A stretch of DNA of 64,000 nt from Streptomyces sp. SN-593 (GTDB lineage: Bacteria; Actinomycetota; Actinomycetes; Streptomycetales; Streptomycetaceae). The DNA is taken from the NCBI RefSeq assembly GCF_016756395.1, contig NZ_AP018365.1, positions 4,867,001 through 4,931,000 on the forward strand, written 5' to 3'. The notes beneath the pieces were generated by a model, which worked only from the letters and a program-made list of their open reading frames with translations, ran no database searches and was not told the origin of the DNA. How positions within the stretch are numbered: the stretch's first letter is position 1; each line of letters starts with the position of its first letter. Positions 23,987-32,529 of the stretch are shown here, in pieces. The position numbers and the translations under genes were made by a program.

Positions 23987-24533
23987 CGATTCCCCGGAGC
24001 GGCCCGGGTCCCCACAGTCCTCCGCACCGAAGGGATCGGCGGCGGCCCCCGCCGCCCGGGCCCGCGCGGCGGTGGAGCAGGCGCTGCGCGAGGCCGAACT
24101 CCCGTGGGAGTCGCCCCGCGCGGGCACCTACGTCACCCAACTCCCGGGCACCCGCAAGCTGTCCACGACCACCCAGCTCATCGTGGGCGAGCACACCCTC
24201 TCCCTCAACGCCTTCGTGATCCGCCACCCGGACGAGAACCACGACGCCTTCCACCGCTGGCTGCTCGAACGCAACCTCCGCACCTACGGCGTCGCCTACG
24301 CCGTCGACCGGCTGGGCGACGTCTACCTCACCGGCCGGCTGCCGCTGGCCGCGGTCACCCCGGAGGAGGTCGACCGGCTGCTCGGCGCGGTCCTGGAGAA
24401 CGCGGACGGCCCCTTCAACGCGCTGCTGGAGATCGGCTTCGCGTCGGCGATCCGCAAGGAGTACGCCTGGCGCGTGTCCCGCGGCGAGTCCACCCGCAAC
24501 CTCGACGCGTTCGCCCACCTCACCGAGTCGTAA
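23979..24533 (+). CDS. YbjN-domain protein
   Basis: The 184-aa product matches the YbjN family, which resembles type III secretion chaperones in fold. Visible blocks are WESPRAGTYVTQLPGTRKLSTTTQL, LNAFVIRHPDENHDAFHRWLLERN and VDRLGDVYLTGRLPL. A 35-residue Pro/Ala-rich leader precedes the domain. The ATG lies 8 bases inside the end of mshA, so translation is coupled; the pairing is conserved in streptomycetes. Biochemical role unknown. Confidence 0.88.
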   Translation: MADDSPERPGSPQSSAPKGSAAAPAARARAAVEQALREAELPWESPRAGTYVTQLPGTRKLSTTTQLIVGEHTLSLNAFVIRHPDENHDAFHRWLLERNLRTYGVAYAVDRLGDVYLTGRLPLAAVTPEEVDRLLGAVLENADGPFNALLEIGFASAIRKEYAWRVSRGESTRNLDAFAHLTES

Positions 24534-24561
24534 GGCCCGCTTCACGATTTCACGCCTTACG
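24529..24561. terminator. hairpin terminator after mshA-YbjN operon
   Basis: CGTAAGGC (24529-24536, including the stop codon) pairs with GCCTTACG (24554-24561). It ends the mshA transcript. Confidence 0.55.
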
Positions 24562-24673
24562 TGGGGAGGCGGGGCGAGGCCGGATCGCGACGGCTGCGGC
24601 GCGGGTGCGGGGCGGCGGAGGGGCGGGGCAGGGCGGTCGAAGGGCGCCCGCCGATCTCCATTACGCTCGGGGC

Positions 24674-25432
24674 ATGGCTGCTGCTGCGTACAAGCTGATC
24701 CTCCTCCGCCACGGCGAGAGCGAGTGGAACGCGAAGAACCTCTTCACCGGCTGGGTGGACGTCAACCTCAACGACAAGGGCGAGAAGGAGGCGGTCCGGG
24801 GCGGCGAGCTGCTCAAGGACGCCGGCCTGCTCCCCGACGTGCTGCACACCTCGTTGCTCAAGCGCGCGATCCGCACCTCGCAGCTCGCCCTCGAATCGGC
24901 CGACCGCCTCTGGATCCCGGTCCGGCGCTCCTGGCGGTTGAACGAGCGGCACTACGGCGCGCTCCAGGGCAAGGACAAGGCGCAGACCCTCGCGGAGTTC
25001 GGCGAGGAGCAGTTCATGCTCTGGCGCCGCTCCTACGACACCCCGCCGCCCGTGCTCGCCGACGGCGGTGAGTTCTCCCAGTCCGACGACCCGCGCTACG
25101 CGAGCATCCCGCCGGAGCTGCGGCCCCGCACCGAGTGCCTCAAGGACGTCGTCGACCGGATGCTCCCGTACTGGTACGACGGCATCGTGCCCGACCTGCT
25201 CACCGGCCGCACGGTGCTGGTGGTCGCCCACGGCAACTCGCTGCGCGCGCTGGTCAAGCACCTCGACGGCGTCTCCGACGCCGACATCGCGGGCCTGAAC
25301 ATCCCCACGGGCATCCCGCTGTCCTACGACCTCGACGCCGACTTCCGCCCGGTCACCCCCGGCGGCACCTACCTCGACCCCGACGCCGCGGCCGCCGCGA
25401 TCGAAGCGGTCAAGAACCAGGGCAAGAAGTAG
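24674..25432 (+). CDS. gpmA: 2,3-bisphosphoglycerate-dependent phosphoglycerate mutase
   Basis: The 252-aa glycolytic enzyme interconverts 3- and 2-phosphoglycerate through a phosphohistidine. The catalytic LLRHGESEWN with its His is at residues about 9-18; LFTGWVDVNLNDKG, the acid-base RLNERHYGALQGKDK and the second histidine motif VAHGNSLRALVKHLDG are all present. The start is at ATG 24674; the large upstream extension of this frame is not conserved. It is followed by a strong bidirectional hairpin. Confidence 0.97.
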   Translation: MAAAAYKLILLRHGESEWNAKNLFTGWVDVNLNDKGEKEAVRGGELLKDAGLLPDVLHTSLLKRAIRTSQLALESADRLWIPVRRSWRLNERHYGALQGKDKAQTLAEFGEEQFMLWRRSYDTPPPVLADGGEFSQSDDPRYASIPPELRPRTECLKDVVDRMLPYWYDGIVPDLLTGRTVLVVAHGNSLRALVKHLDGVSDADIAGLNIPTGIPLSYDLDADFRPVTPGGTYLDPDAAAAAIEAVKNQGKK

Positions 25433-25444
25433 TCCGCTCCGGCT

Positions 25445-25494
25445 CGACCGTGCCCCCTGTCCGCGACTTCTCCCGCGGGCAGGGGGCACGGTCG
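25445..25494. terminator. bidirectional terminator between gpmA and esterase
   Basis: CGACCGTGCCCCCTG (25445-25459) pairs perfectly with CAGGGGGCACGGTCG (25480-25494), midway between convergent genes. Confidence 0.8.
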
Positions 25495-25534
25495 CGTCCT
25501 GGAGCCGGGCCCAGGCCCGGGGCCGGGACGGGGG

Positions 25535-26524
25535 TCAGGGGCGGAGGGCGGCGCGGAGGGTGTCCACCGCGAGGGTGATCGCGGCCTCGGCGGCGTGGGT
25601 CCCGCGCAGCGCGTCGACCATGACGAAGTCGTGGATGATGCCCTGGTAGCGCACCGCGGTGACCGGCACCCCGGCGGCGCGCAGCTTGTTGGCGTACGCC
25701 TCGCCCTCGTCGCGCAGGACGTCCGCCTCGCCGGTGATCACCAGGGCCGGGGGCAGGCCGGCCAGTTGCTCGGTGGTGGCCCGCAGCGGCGACGCGGTGA
25801 TCTCGGCCCGCTCGGCCTCGCTGGTCGTGTACTGGTCCCAGAACCACTGCATGCCCTCGCGGGCCAGGAAGTAGCCGGTGGCGAACCGGTGGTAGGACTC
25901 GGTGTCGAACGACGCGTCGGTGACCGGGTAGAAGAGCACCTGCTGGCGCAGTCGGACGTCCCCGCGCTCCTTGGCCTGGAGGGTGAGGGCCGCGGCCATG
26001 TTCCCGCCGACCGAGTCGCCGGCGACGGCGATCCGCTCGGGGTCCAGGCCGTGCCCCGCCCCCTCGGTGCCGATCCACCGCGCGACGGCGTAGTTCTGCT
26101 CGATGGCGACGGGGTAGCGCGCCTCGGGCGAGCGGTCGTACTCGGGGAAGACCACGGCCGCCCCGGTCCCGACGGCGAGCTCCCGCACCAGCCGGTCGTG
26201 GGTGTGCGCGTTGCCGAACACCCAGCCCGCGCCGTGGATGTAGAGGACCACCGGCAGCGGGCCCTCGGCCCCCTGCGGGCGGACGATCCGGGCCCGCACG
26301 CTGCCGGTGGGGCCGCCCTGCACGGTCACCCACTCCTCGTCGACGGCCGGCTTCGGGGTGTCGCCCGCCTGCACCTCGTCCACGGCGGCCCGTCCCTCGG
26401 CCGGCGGCAACTGGTAGAGGAACGGCGGCTTGGAGGTGGCTTCGGCGAAGGCCGCGGCGGCCGGTTCGAGGACCGGGGAGCGGGGCGTGTAGTCGGCGGC
26501 GCCTGCGGCGGGTGCGGTGGTCAT
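25535..26524 (-). CDS. alpha/beta hydrolase fold esterase (HSL/acetyl-esterase family)
   Basis: The 329-aa product is a hormone-sensitive-lipase-type esterase: the oxyanion motif is HGAGW (usual HGGG), the nucleophile elbow GDSVGG near residue 166, the acid in GEADVLRDE and the histidine in GIIHDFVM. The ATG at 26524 is fixed by GGGAGGAAC. It diverges from a MarR/OhrR-like regulator. Simple esterases in this position are often induced with organic-peroxide or ketone metabolism, but the substrate is not evident. Confidence 0.9.
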   Translation of the reverse strand: MTTAPAAGAADYTPRSPVLEPAAAAFAEATSKPPFLYQLPPAEGRAAVDEVQAGDTPKPAVDEEWVTVQGGPTGSVRARIVRPQGAEGPLPVVLYIHGAGWVFGNAHTHDRLVRELAVGTGAAVVFPEYDRSPEARYPVAIEQNYAVARWIGTEGAGHGLDPERIAVAGDSVGGNMAAALTLQAKERGDVRLRQQVLFYPVTDASFDTESYHRFATGYFLAREGMQWFWDQYTTSEAERAEITASPLRATTEQLAGLPPALVITGEADVLRDEGEAYANKLRAAGVPVTAVRYQGIIHDFVMVDALRGTHAAEAAITLAVDTLRAALRP

Positions 26525-26591
26525 GGTGTTCCTCCCTGCGGTTCGGGCCCCGCGTCGTCCGCGGAACCTCGTGAGCAAGAGACTATGACGC

Positions 26592-26630
26592 GATTGCCTC
26601 GTGTGCAAGTTAAACGGTGGTGAGGTAATC
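26592..26630. promoter_or_regulatory. candidate MarR-type operator between esterase and regulator
   Basis: GATTGCCTC (26592-26600) and GAGGTAATC (26622-26630) form an inverted repeat with one mismatch in the most AT-rich part of the 189-base divergent gap. A nested TTGC/GCAA pair is also present. Confidence 0.45.
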
Positions 26631-26713
26631 GTGGGCCATCGAATCGTGTCCTCTGTCCTCGGTCGCGTGGTGAGCAGTAGCCTGGAGCCCGCGAAACCAA
26701 CGGAGGAGGCGCG

Positions 26714-27226
26714 ATGGCCAACAGCGACACGCAGGCGGCGGCCGCGGTGAGCGGGGCGGCCGAGCGGGCGGCGGACGGACCGGACTCCGGGGCCGCGCCC
26801 GCGACCCTGCTCCTGGACGACCAGTTGTGCTTCGCGCTCTACGCCGCTTCCCGCGCCGTCACCGCGCGCTACCGGCCGCTGCTCGACGCCCTGGGGCTGA
26901 CCTACCCGCAGTACCTGGTGATGCTGGTGCTCTGGGAGCACGAAGCGGTCGCCGTGAAGGAACTCGGCGCCGCGCTCCAACTCGACTACGGCACCCTGAC
27001 CCCGCTGCTGAAGCGCCTGGAGGCGAACGGGCTGGTCCGGCGCGAGCGCCGCCCCGACGACGAGCGCTCGGTGCTGGTCACCCTCACCCCCGAGGGCGTC
27101 CTGCTCCGGGAGCGGGCCGCGGAGGTGCCGCCGGCGATGGGCGACGCGATGGGCCTCGACGCGCGGCAGACCGCGCAGATCAGGGACCTGCTGCGGCGGC
27201 TGACCGCCAATGTGACGCGCGGCTGA
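26714..27226 (+). CDS. MarR family regulator (OhrR-like)
   Basis: The 170-aa winged-helix protein has LDDQLCFALYAASRAVTARYRPLLDALGLTYPQYLVML. The Cys and the following Tyr residues match the reactive Cys region of OhrR organic-peroxide sensors. The recognition part (LGAALQLDYGTLTPLLKRLEANGLV) and wing (RERRPDDERSVLVTLT) follow. A 35-residue Ala-rich leader precedes the domain; the ATG has a GGAGGAGG site. It probably represses the divergent esterase gene and itself, with relief on thiol oxidation; no Ohr gene is adjacent. Confidence 0.88.
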   Translation: MANSDTQAAAAVSGAAERAADGPDSGAAPATLLLDDQLCFALYAASRAVTARYRPLLDALGLTYPQYLVMLVLWEHEAVAVKELGAALQLDYGTLTPLLKRLEANGLVRRERRPDDERSVLVTLTPEGVLLRERAAEVPPAMGDAMGLDARQTAQIRDLLRRLTANVTRG

Positions 27227-27240
27227 CCCGCCGCCCGAGC

Positions 27241-27282
27241 GTGCGTGGGCCCCGCCCGGTCGACCGGGCGGGGCCCACGCAC
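27241..27282. terminator. perfect 42-base palindrome, bidirectional terminator
   Basis: The sequence is a perfect inverted repeat centred on TCGA at 27260-27263 (arms GTGCGTGGGCCCCGCCCGG...), 14 bases after the MarR stop and 16 before the end of the convergent Cys-rich gene. Confidence 0.8.
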
Positions 27283-27298
27283 GGGTGAACGACGCGAA

Positions 27299-27466
27299 CT
27301 AGTGGGTGCAGCCGCTGCACTGGCAGGGGCCGCCGGACTGGCAGCCGCAGCCGCAGCCCGAACCGCAGCCGCAGGCGGCCACCAGGGGGAGCGGGATGCG
27401 CAGCGGGGGCGCGGCGTCCGGAGTGAGGCGGTCGCGGGCGGGCGGTGCGGTGGGGGACTGCGGCAT
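27299..27466 (-). CDS. small cysteine-rich (metallothionein-like) peptide
   Basis: The 55-aa peptide has no cysteine in its first 32 residues, then eight in the last 24 (pattern CGCGSGCGCGC, then PCQCSGC), with a final Thr-His. The ATG at 27466 has GGAGGG 8 bases upstream; longer forms lack a site. Cys clusters like this bind Zn or Cu, but no characterised homologue is recognised. It points left, just downstream of phoU. Confidence 0.65.
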   Translation of the reverse strand: MPQSPTAPPARDRLTPDAAPPLRIPLPLVAACGCGSGCGCGCQSGGPCQCSGCTH

Positions 27467-27634
27467 CGGTGACACCCTCCTCAGGCTTGCCTGACCACCA
27501 GTGAACCCGGCGCGTACCGGTGTTTCAAGGGCGCACAAGGGCATCCCGGGCGCCCGCCCGCACCTCGCGCGCCCCCTTCCCGACCGCCGGCCGTGCCCCG
27601 CGGCGGCCCCGCCTCCCTGGTCGGTCCGCCGCCG

Positions 27635-28315
27635 TCACACGCCCTCGGCGGACGACGGCGCCGGGCTCAGCTCGTCCGCGTGCTCGCCGGTCACCAGGTA
27701 GACCACGCGCTTGGCCACCGACACCGCGTGGTCGGCGAAGCGCTCGTAGTACCGCCCGACCAGGGTGACGTCGACCGCGGTCTCGATGCCGTGTTTCCAG
27801 CGGTCGTCCAGGAGGTGCTGGAAGAGGGTGCGGTGCAGCTCGTCCATGCGGTCGTCGTCCGCCTCCAACTGGAGCGCGTCGTCGACGTCCTTGGTGATGA
27901 TCACCTCTGCGGCCTTCGCCATCAGCCGCTGGGCGAGCTGGCCCATCTCCAGGATGGTGCTGTGCAGGTCGCGCGGCACCACCGTCTCCGGGAAGCGCAG
28001 CCGGGTGAGCTTGGCCACGTGCCGCGCCAGGTCACCGGACCGCTCCAGGTCGGCGCTCATCCGCAGACTCGTCACGACGATCCGCAGGTCGGTGGCGACC
28101 GGCTGCTGCCGGGCGAGCAGGGTGATCGCCCGGTTCTCCAGCTCCCGCTGGAGGTCGTCCACCTTCTCGTCCGCGGCGATCACGCTCTCCGCGACCTTGA
28201 GGTCCGCGTCCAGCATCGCGGTGGTGGCCCGGCCTATCGCGGACCCGACCAGCCGGGCCATCTCGACCAGCCCGTCACCGATCGAGTCCAGCTCCTCGTG
28301 GTATGCGTCCCGCAT
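27635..28315 (-). CDS. phoU: phosphate transport/signalling regulator PhoU
   Basis: The 226-aa all-helical protein has two PhoU repeats. The first begins MRDAYHEELDSIGDGLVEMARLVGSAI and includes DEKVDDLQRELENRAI, and the second includes LGQLAQRLMAKAAEVI and DDRMDELHRTLFQHLLDD; E/D-x-x-x-D metal-binding patterns are present. PhoU couples phosphate transport to PhoR signalling. It diverges from phoR-phoP across a gap that holds a PHO box, so PhoP probably controls it. GGAAGGAAAG precedes the ATG. Confidence 0.95.
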   Translation of the reverse strand: MRDAYHEELDSIGDGLVEMARLVGSAIGRATTAMLDADLKVAESVIAADEKVDDLQRELENRAITLLARQQPVATDLRIVVTSLRMSADLERSGDLARHVAKLTRLRFPETVVPRDLHSTILEMGQLAQRLMAKAAEVIITKDVDDALQLEADDDRMDELHRTLFQHLLDDRWKHGIETAVDVTLVGRYYERFADHAVSVAKRVVYLVTGEHADELSPAPSSAEGV

Positions 28316-28432
28316 CGCTTTCCTTCCGTACAGGCCGAGGGCACACGTGCCGTGGCCGGAAACGTGTGCTCAAGGGAGAGGCTTCTCCGCCACGCTCACA
28401 CGCTGATGGCCGTACGCGTACCGATCGCGCAT

Positions 28433-28465
28433 CGCAGGTGAATCCGGACCAACCTCAAGGTGAAC
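28433..28465 (-). promoter_or_regulatory. PHO box (three 11-bp direct repeat units)
   Basis: On the minus strand GTTCACC (from 28465) and ATTCACC (from 28443) are exactly 22 bases apart, with a degenerate unit GGTTGGTCCGG between. This matches the streptomycete PhoP site made of 11-base direct repeats with core GTTCACC. It lies in the phoU/phoR divergent gap. Confidence 0.78.
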
Positions 28466-28538
28466 TCTTGGCAACGTACATCCGAGAGCTCGTTCGCAGG
28501 GTTGTAAAGCGATTGAACAGGCCACCTAACCTGTAGCT

Positions 28539-29885
28539 GTGGACGTGAACGCGGCAGTGGCCGCAGCCAGCGCGATAGCCGGTCTGCTGACCGGCGCCAG
28601 CGCCGTTCTCGCGTTCCGGTGGAGCGAGCGGGAGCAGGCCCGCCCCACCCGCAAAGCGCTACGGACCGACAACATGACCGCTGTACTACCGCCGGGCGTG
28701 GACACCGTCCTGTCCGTGCTCCGCTCCTCCGCCGTCGTCCTCGACGAGGGCGACACCGTGGTCAAGGCCAGCTCGGCGGCGTACGCCCTCGGGCTGGTCC
28801 GCGGCGGCCGGCTGGCCGTCGACCAGATGCTCCAGATGGCCCGCGAGACCCGCCGGGACGGCGAGATACGGCAGGTCGAGCTCGACCTGCCGCGCCGCGG
28901 CGCCGGGCGGGGCGAAGGGCTGGCGGTCTCCGCCCGGGTCGCCCCGCTGGGCTCCCGGCTGGTGCTGCTGCTGGTGGAGGACCTGACCGAGGCGCGCCGC
29001 ATCGAGGCGGTGCGCCGTGACTTCGTGGCGAACGTCAGCCACGAGCTGAAGACCCCGGTCGGCGCCCTGTCGCTGCTCTCCGAAGCGGTGATGGACGCCT
29101 CCGACGACCCCGAGGCGGTCAACCGCTTCGCCGGCCGCATGCAGATCGAGGCCACCCGGCTGACCAGCCTGGTACAGGAGATCATCGACCTGTCCCGGGT
29201 CCAGGACGACGACGCCCTCGTCGACGCCGAGCCGGTCGCCGTGGACGACCTCGTCGCCGAGGCCGTCGACCGCTGCCGGCAGCCCGCCAACTCCAAACAG
29301 ATCACCATGGCCACCGGCACCACCCCCGACCTGTACATCTGGGGCAACCGCGGCCAGCTCGCCGCCGCCCTCGGCAACCTCGTCGAGAACGCCGTCAACT
29401 ACAGCCCGGCCCGCACCCGGGTCGGCATAGCCGGCCGCAGGATCAGCGGGTCGGGAGGGGACCGGATCGAGATCTCCGTGACGGACCAGGGCATCGGCAT
29501 CTCCGAGCGGGACCGCGAGCGGGTCTTCGAGCGCTTCTACCGGGTCGACCCGGCGCGTTCGCGGGCCACCGGCGGCACCGGCCTCGGCCTGTCCATCGTC
29601 AAGCACGTGGCCGCCTCGCACGGCGGGGAGGTCACGGTGTGGAGCGTCGAGGGACAGGGCTCCACCTTCACGCTGCGGCTGCCGGAGGCGGCCCGCGGCC
29701 GCTCCCCGGAAGCGGGCGCGGGGCCGGACCGCTCCGGCCGCCGCTCCCACCCGGCGGACCGCTCCGACCCCCCCGAGCGCTCCGACCCGGACGAGCAGGA
29801 CGACGACGCCGTCGAGGAACCGACGGACGACAAGCTCTTCCAGACCCTCCCCGAACACATCCCCGCCCCGGAGGTCCTCCCGTGA
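28539..29885 (+). CDS. phoR: phosphate sensor histidine kinase PhoR
   Basis: The 448-aa kinase has one N-terminal membrane segment (ASAIAGLLTGASAVLAF), a PAS-like region, and a HisKA domain with the phospho-acceptor VSHELKTPVGAL (His about residue 168). The HATPase domain shows N (NLVENAVNYS), G1 (VTDQGIGIS), F (ERFYRVD) and G2 (GGTGLGLSIVKH) boxes. A charged Pro/Asp-rich tail precedes the stop. It starts at GTG 28539 without an obvious ribosome site, possibly leaderless. Its stop overlaps the phoP start by 4 bases. Confidence 0.96.
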   Translation: MDVNAAVAAASAIAGLLTGASAVLAFRWSEREQARPTRKALRTDNMTAVLPPGVDTVLSVLRSSAVVLDEGDTVVKASSAAYALGLVRGGRLAVDQMLQMARETRRDGEIRQVELDLPRRGAGRGEGLAVSARVAPLGSRLVLLLVEDLTEARRIEAVRRDFVANVSHELKTPVGALSLLSEAVMDASDDPEAVNRFAGRMQIEATRLTSLVQEIIDLSRVQDDDALVDAEPVAVDDLVAEAVDRCRQPANSKQITMATGTTPDLYIWGNRGQLAAALGNLVENAVNYSPARTRVGIAGRRISGSGGDRIEISVTDQGIGISERDRERVFERFYRVDPARSRATGGTGLGLSIVKHVAASHGGEVTVWSVEGQGSTFTLRLPEAARGRSPEAGAGPDRSGRRSHPADRSDPPERSDPDEQDDDAVEEPTDDKLFQTLPEHIPAPEVLP

Positions 29886-30562
29886 CCCGCGTACTCGTCG
29901 TAGAGGACGAAGAGTCCTTCAGCGACGCGCTGTCGTACATGCTCCGCAAGGAGGGCTTCGAGGTCGCGATCTCCGCGACCGGGCCCGACGCGCTGGACGA
30001 GTTCGAGCGCAACGGCGCCGACCTGGTACTGCTCGACCTGATGCTGCCCGGCCTGCCCGGCACCGAGGTCTGCCGCCAGCTCCGGCTCAAGTCCAACGTC
30101 CCGGTGATCATGGTGACCGCCAAGGACAGCGAGATCGACAAGGTGGTCGGCCTGGAGATAGGGGCCGACGACTACGTGACCAAGCCCTTCTCCTCCCGCG
30201 AGCTGGTCGCCCGCATCCGCGCGGTGCTGCGCCGCAGGGGCGAGCCGGAGGAGGTCTCGCCGGCCGCGCTGGAGGCCGGCCCGGTCCGGATGGACGTGGA
30301 CCGGCACGTGGTCACCGTCGGAGGCGGCAAGGTGGACCTGCCGCTGAAGGAGTTCGACCTGCTGGAGATGCTGCTGCGCAACGCCGGGCGGGTGCTGACC
30401 CGGATGCAGCTCATCGACCGGGTCTGGGGCGCTGACTACGTCGGCGACACCAAGACCCTCGACGTCCACGTCAAGCGGCTGCGCGCGAAGATCGAGCCGG
30501 ACCCGGGCGCGCCGCGCTACCTGGTGACGGTCCGCGGCCTCGGCTACAAGTTCGAGCCGTAG
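29882..30562 (+). CDS. phoP: phosphate response regulator PhoP
   Basis: The 226-aa OmpR/PhoB-type regulator has a receiver (VEDEE acidic pair, phospho-Asp in LLDLMLPG, T in MVTAKDS, K in VTKPFS) and a C-terminal winged helix (PLKEFDLLEMLLRN, RVLTRMQLIDRVWG, TLDVHVKRLRAKI, VRGLGYKFEP). It activates phosphate-starvation genes through PHO boxes, as at 28433-28465. It is coupled to phoR by a GTGA overlap and followed by a strong terminator. Confidence 0.97.
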   Translation: MTRVLVVEDEESFSDALSYMLRKEGFEVAISATGPDALDEFERNGADLVLLDLMLPGLPGTEVCRQLRLKSNVPVIMVTAKDSEIDKVVGLEIGADDYVTKPFSSRELVARIRAVLRRRGEPEEVSPAALEAGPVRMDVDRHVVTVGGGKVDLPLKEFDLLEMLLRNAGRVLTRMQLIDRVWGADYVGDTKTLDVHVKRLRAKIEPDPGAPRYLVTVRGLGYKFEP

Positions 30563-30611
30563 GACGGCCCGCCGCCTCCCCGCGGGCGCGGCCGCCGGGA
30601 ACGTGAGCCGC

Positions 30612-30660
30612 CAGGAACGTGAGGGGGCCGGCACCAGGTGCCGGCCCCCTCACGTTCCTG
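30612..30660. terminator. bidirectional terminator after phoP
   Basis: CAGGAACGTGAGGGGGCCGG and its exact complement form a stem of over 20 bases with a very short loop, between convergent phoP and the lipoprotein gene. Confidence 0.85.
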
Positions 30661-30689
30661 GGCGCGCCCCTACGACGCGGGCGCGCGCC

Positions 30690-31298
30690 TCACGACGTGG
30701 GCGTCGCGGAACCGGTCGGGGTGCTGCCCGTCGTCGGCGTGCCGCCGGTCGTCGGGGTCGCCGGGGTGGCCGGCTTCGTCGGCGCCGCGGTGGTGGGCAG
30801 CGAGCCGGGGCCGTACGGCGCGAAGTAGCTGCTCGCCGGCGTCACGTTGACGTTCATCTTCACCGCGCCGGAGGAGCTGAAGGAGAAGACGGCGTTCTGG
30901 ACGTCGCCGTCGCGCAGCGCCTCGCCGCCTCCGGTCAGGACGGCCGCCGGGTTGCCCTTGCCGCCGAGCAGCACGCTGCCGTGCGCCGGCACGCTGATCG
31001 TCGACTCGCCGTTCGAGCCCTTGAGCTGGGCCATCGTGGTGCCGCCGATCTGCACGGACTGCAGGCTCTGGGCGGACGAACCGTTGTTGAACAGGCGGGC
31101 GGTGATGGTCGCCGGACCGCTCGGGTCGGTGAGCACGAAGGCGTTCTGCACCTTCACGCTGCCCGCCGACCCTGAGTCGCTGTCCGGGTGGACCCCCAGC
31201 GTCTGCGCGTCGTTGCCCGCCGAGCAGGCGGCGGCGAGGGGCGCGATCGAGAGCGCGAGTACGGCGGCGACAGCGCCGCGACGGATGCTGCGGACCAC
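30690..31298 (-). CDS. secreted lipoprotein of unknown function
   Basis: The 202-aa product has a type II signal peptide: RSIRR charged start, VAAVLALSIAPLAAAC with lipobox LAAAC (Cys about residue 25). A beta-rich domain follows (VKVQNAFVLTDPSGPATITARLFNN, VSVPAHGSVLLGG-like strands) and resembles copper-chaperone/PCuAC-like or DUF461-type folds only loosely. A Thr/Pro-rich repetitive tail (TPTTGGTPTTGSTPTG) ends it. It starts at GTG 31298 with AAGGAG somewhat far (about 12 bases) upstream. It is conserved between phoP and carD in streptomycetes. Confidence 0.8.
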   Translation of the reverse strand: MVRSIRRGAVAAVLALSIAPLAAACSAGNDAQTLGVHPDSDSGSAGSVKVQNAFVLTDPSGPATITARLFNNGSSAQSLQSVQIGGTTMAQLKGSNGESTISVPAHGSVLLGGKGNPAAVLTGGGEALRDGDVQNAVFSFSSSGAVKMNVNVTPASSYFAPYGPGSLPTTAAPTKPATPATPTTGGTPTTGSTPTGSATPTS

Positions 31299-31373
31299 GG
31301 CGGCGGCATCTCCTTGGGCAGGTTACGGAAGATCTTCCAGCGGCCTTACATTACCGACGCGGTGCTCTCGGCC

Positions 31374-31436
31374 GCGCACCGGCCCCGCCATTAGGGCGGG
31401 TTGATTAGCGACGCGCCCGGGGCGGGGCCGGTGCGC
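31374..31436. other. large stem-loop followed by CTTTTCC
   Basis: GCGCACCGGCCCCGCC (31374-31389) pairs perfectly with GGCGGGGCCGGTGCGC (31421-31436), giving a 16-base stem with a 31-base loop and a short T-run after it on the plus strand. It sits in the 463-base gap between the divergent lipoprotein and carD genes, where a rightward terminator has no obvious client. The rest of the gap shows no gene. Confidence 0.55.
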
Positions 31437-31761
31437 CTTTTCCATGATCGGGCAAAATTCGATCTTCGGAGGGCCGGTAACCGGCCATCGGCACGAACGG
31501 CGTAGCGAGGACGCACTCCTGCAGGAGGGACGAATCGGGACGTATCGCCCCGTGTTCGGGGCCGCCGGGGGTCGTAACGGGCACGTTTCGCCCCCGGCGC
31601 ATACCCGCTCCGACCTGCGGATACCCCGCCCCGGAGGTCCCCTCCAGCACGTTCCGGGGGCGCTTGTCAAGCCCCGAGATATGCCCTGACCTGCGGAAAC
31701 GCCATTCAGAAGACGCCGTTCCCGTGTTACCCTGGATAGCCACGGAAGGGGTACCTGTCAC

Positions 31762-32244
31762 ATGACGTTCAAGGTTGGCGACACCGTGGTCTATCCCCAT
31801 CACGGGGCCGCGCTGATCGAAGCGATCGAAATTCGCCAGATCAAAGGCGTGGACAAGACCTACTTGGTGCTCAAGGTCGCCCAGGGCGACTTGACGGTGC
31901 GCGTGCCCGCGGACAATGCGGAGTTCGTCGGCGTGCGCGACGTGGTCGGTCAGGACGGTTTGGACCGGGTCTTCGAGGTGCTGCGCGCGCCGTACACCGA
32001 GGAGCCCACCAACTGGTCCCGCCGCTACAAGGCGAATCTCGAGAAGCTCGCGTCCGGCGACGTGATCAAGGTCGCGGAAGTCGTGCGCGACCTGTGGCGC
32101 CGCGAGCGCGAGCGCGGCCTGTCGGCGGGTGAGAAGCGCATGCTCGCCAAGGCGCGACAGATCCTGGTCAGCGAACTGGCACTGGCCGAGAACACCAACG
32201 AGGACAAGGCCGAGACGCTGCTCGACGAGGTCCTCGCGTCGTAA
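31762..32244 (+). CDS. carD: CarD-family RNA polymerase-binding transcription regulator
   Basis: The 160-aa product starts with the RNA-polymerase interaction domain MTFKVGDTVVYPHHGAALIEAIE and continues with YLVLKVAQGDLTVRVPADN. The DNA-binding helical domain includes NWSRRYKANLEKL, VVRDLWRRERERGLSAGEKRML with the conserved Trp, and ends ALAENTNEDKAETLLDEVLAS. CarD stabilises open complexes at rRNA and many other promoters. GGAAGGGG precedes the ATG by about 12 bases. It is the first gene of the carD-ispD-ispF-cysS-rlmB block. Confidence 0.97.
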   Translation: MTFKVGDTVVYPHHGAALIEAIEIRQIKGVDKTYLVLKVAQGDLTVRVPADNAEFVGVRDVVGQDGLDRVFEVLRAPYTEEPTNWSRRYKANLEKLASGDVIKVAEVVRDLWRRERERGLSAGEKRMLAKARQILVSELALAENTNEDKAETLLDEVLAS

Positions 32245-32529
32245 GACCGTCCCTCTTCGGACGTTCTCGTGTCACGTCCTTGCCGGTGTGCCACCCCACG
32301 CCGCCCCATGTGACGTACCGACTTACGCAGACGCACCCCCCGGCCACCCCCGGGGGACCTGCCGTGGCACCCGGTTCAGCAGGACGACCGGGTGCTGCGG
32401 CATGCTGATGCCACGGCATGCCCGCCGTGCCGCGGCGGCGACGGTCCTCCGGAGGTCACGGAAGGGGTCCGGAAGAACACCGCGCCAGGCACTCTGAGTG
32501 CGATACCCATCTGACACAAGGACACAAAC

